From assembly GCF_007995215.1 (NCBI RefSeq), contig NZ_VCDK01000005.1, forward strand, positions 124,001 to 188,000: a stretch of 64,000 nucleotides of DNA, in the 5' to 3' direction. The notes under the pieces are model-generated. The model did not search any database. It had not been told where the DNA came from and was given only the letters and a program-made list of their open reading frames with translations. Made by a program: the position numbers and the translations under genes. Positions within the stretch are counted from its first letter, which is position 1; each line of letters opens with the position of its first letter. Below are positions 63,559 through 64,000 of the stretch, piece by piece. This stretch comes from Shimia ponticola (lineage in GTDB: Bacteria > Pseudomonadota > Alphaproteobacteria > Rhodobacterales > Rhodobacteraceae).

Positions 63559-63561
63559 TCC

Positions 63562-64000
63562 ATGACTGATTTGCCAACTGCACTCGACCTGCCAATGGTC
63601 GATCCGCTACCGCCTGAAACACAAAAGTATTTCGACATTTGCCAAGAGAAACTGGGGCTGATCCCAAACGTGCTTCAGGCTTATGCGTTTGATATCGACA
63701 AGCTGAACGCCTTTACCACGATCTATAATGATCTGATGTTGGCCGACAGCGGCGTGACCAAGCTTGAGCGTGAGATGATCGCGGTTGTCGTGTCTTCGAT
63801 CAATCGCTGTGTCTATTGCCTGACGGCCCATGGTCAGGCGGTGCGCGCGATGTCGGGTAATCCTGTACTGGGCGAACATCTGATCATGAATTACCGGGTC
63901 GCTGACATCACGCCAAAGCAGCGCGCAATGCTGGATTTCGCGGTGGCCATGACCGAGGCCAGCCACAAGATCGAAGAACCAGATCGTCAGGCATTGCGCG
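63562..64000 (+). CDS. AhpD-like/peroxidase-related protein, 3' end cut by window
   Basis: The first 146 residues of a carboxymuconolactone-decarboxylase-fold protein, running off the window. RCVYCLTAHGQAV carries the CxxC-x3-H redox motif of AhpD; the AYAFDIDKLNAFTTIYNDLM start and VTKLEREMIAVVVSSIN match the peroxidase-related subgroup. It is probably a peroxide or thiol-redox protein. ATG at 63562, 3 bases after the GNAT stop, so it is co-transcribed with it. Confidence 0.85.
   Translation, partial: MTDLPTALDLPMVDPLPPETQKYFDICQEKLGLIPNVLQAYAFDIDKLNAFTTIYNDLMLADSGVTKLEREMIAVVVSSINRCVYCLTAHGQAVRAMSGNPVLGEHLIMNYRVADITPKQRAMLDFAVAMTEASHKIEEPDRQALR

Noticed and set aside
1-64000. CRISPR arrays, tRNA/rRNA genes, insertion sequences, phage genes
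   Set aside because: I found no regular spaced repeats, cloverleaf-like stretches, transposases, integrases or phage structural proteins by reading; the repeat family is too few and too short to be an array.

Overview
This GC-rich window is dense with genes, often joined by 4-base ATGA stop/start overlaps. The family mix (CenR-like response regulator, DUF3576 lipoprotein, ExoD, CobZ/CobN-era cobalamin genes, fused RibA, pdxJ-acpS-lepB-rnc neighbourhood, Rhodobacterales-style porin) points to an alphaproteobacterium of the Rhodobacterales, most likely a marine Roseobacter-group chromosome. I see no tRNA, rRNA, CRISPR, insertion sequence, prophage or plasmid functions; the only mobile-looking DNA is a small family of interspersed hairpin repeats.

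Layout. 1-1.2 kb: 3' part of a multi-pass membrane protein gene. 1.2-10.9 kb, minus strand: bicupin, rnc, lepB, acpS, a membrane-fused alpha/beta hydrolase, a secreted protein, pdxJ, DUF2062, the RelA/SpoT enzyme, rpoZ and folK. 11-16.9 kb: a NYN-domain protein, a divergent CsoR regulator/MauE membrane protein pair around a textbook CsoR operator, ispH, a LysE exporter, and a tightly overlapped plus-strand run (DUF3429, methyltransferase, rnhA, NUDIX, TRIC channel). 17-19.3 kb, minus: fmt followed by three tandem peptide deformylase genes, one of which has lost key active-site residues. 19.4-21 kb: a PLP C-S lyase and a small unknown protein.

The dominant theme is vitamin B12. A minus-strand operon (27.9 to 21.1 kb) holds a small His-containing membrane protein, a double-domain CbiX chelatase with Cys and His clusters, cobH, cobL, cobI, a CbiG-CobJ fusion and cobM. 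A plus-strand operon (30.4-33.7 kb) holds a glutathionyl-hydroquinone reductase, DUF1636, cobC and cobD/cbiB. A third block (39.2-45 kb) has a clear cobalamin riboswitch, cobW, a GNAT gene, a small antisense-oriented gene and cobN. Late-insertion (cobN) and early-insertion/anaerobic-type (cbiX, cbiG domain) parts occur together; cobG/cobZ, cobF, cobK and the amidation/adenosylation genes are not in this window. The leader of the first operon shares an ordered sequence signature with the riboswitch and is probably a divergent relative.

33.7-39 kb carries a lytic transglycosylase, a small secreted protein and smc. 45-50 kb: GST, holA, lptE, leuS, DUF3576. 50.3-54.8 kb: a major porin with a perfect 16-bp palindrome in its leader, YggS, an L,D-transpeptidase, ribA and the response regulator, followed by a possible small RNA. 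54.9-64 kb: acyl-CoA ligase, glyoxalase-like protein, ExoD, xth, a HalD/BesD-like Fe(II)/2-oxoglutarate enzyme, thioredoxin-TPR protein, Lon-N domain protein with a Trm112-like 57-residue protein, sfsA, CinA-type protein, GNAT and a truncated AhpD-like protein at the window end.

Most distinctive observations: the interspersed repeat family whose copies sit between cob genes, supply the start of cobI and lie in frame inside cobN; the second cobalamin-type leader; and the catalytically degenerate deformylase in the fmt-def-def-def cluster.
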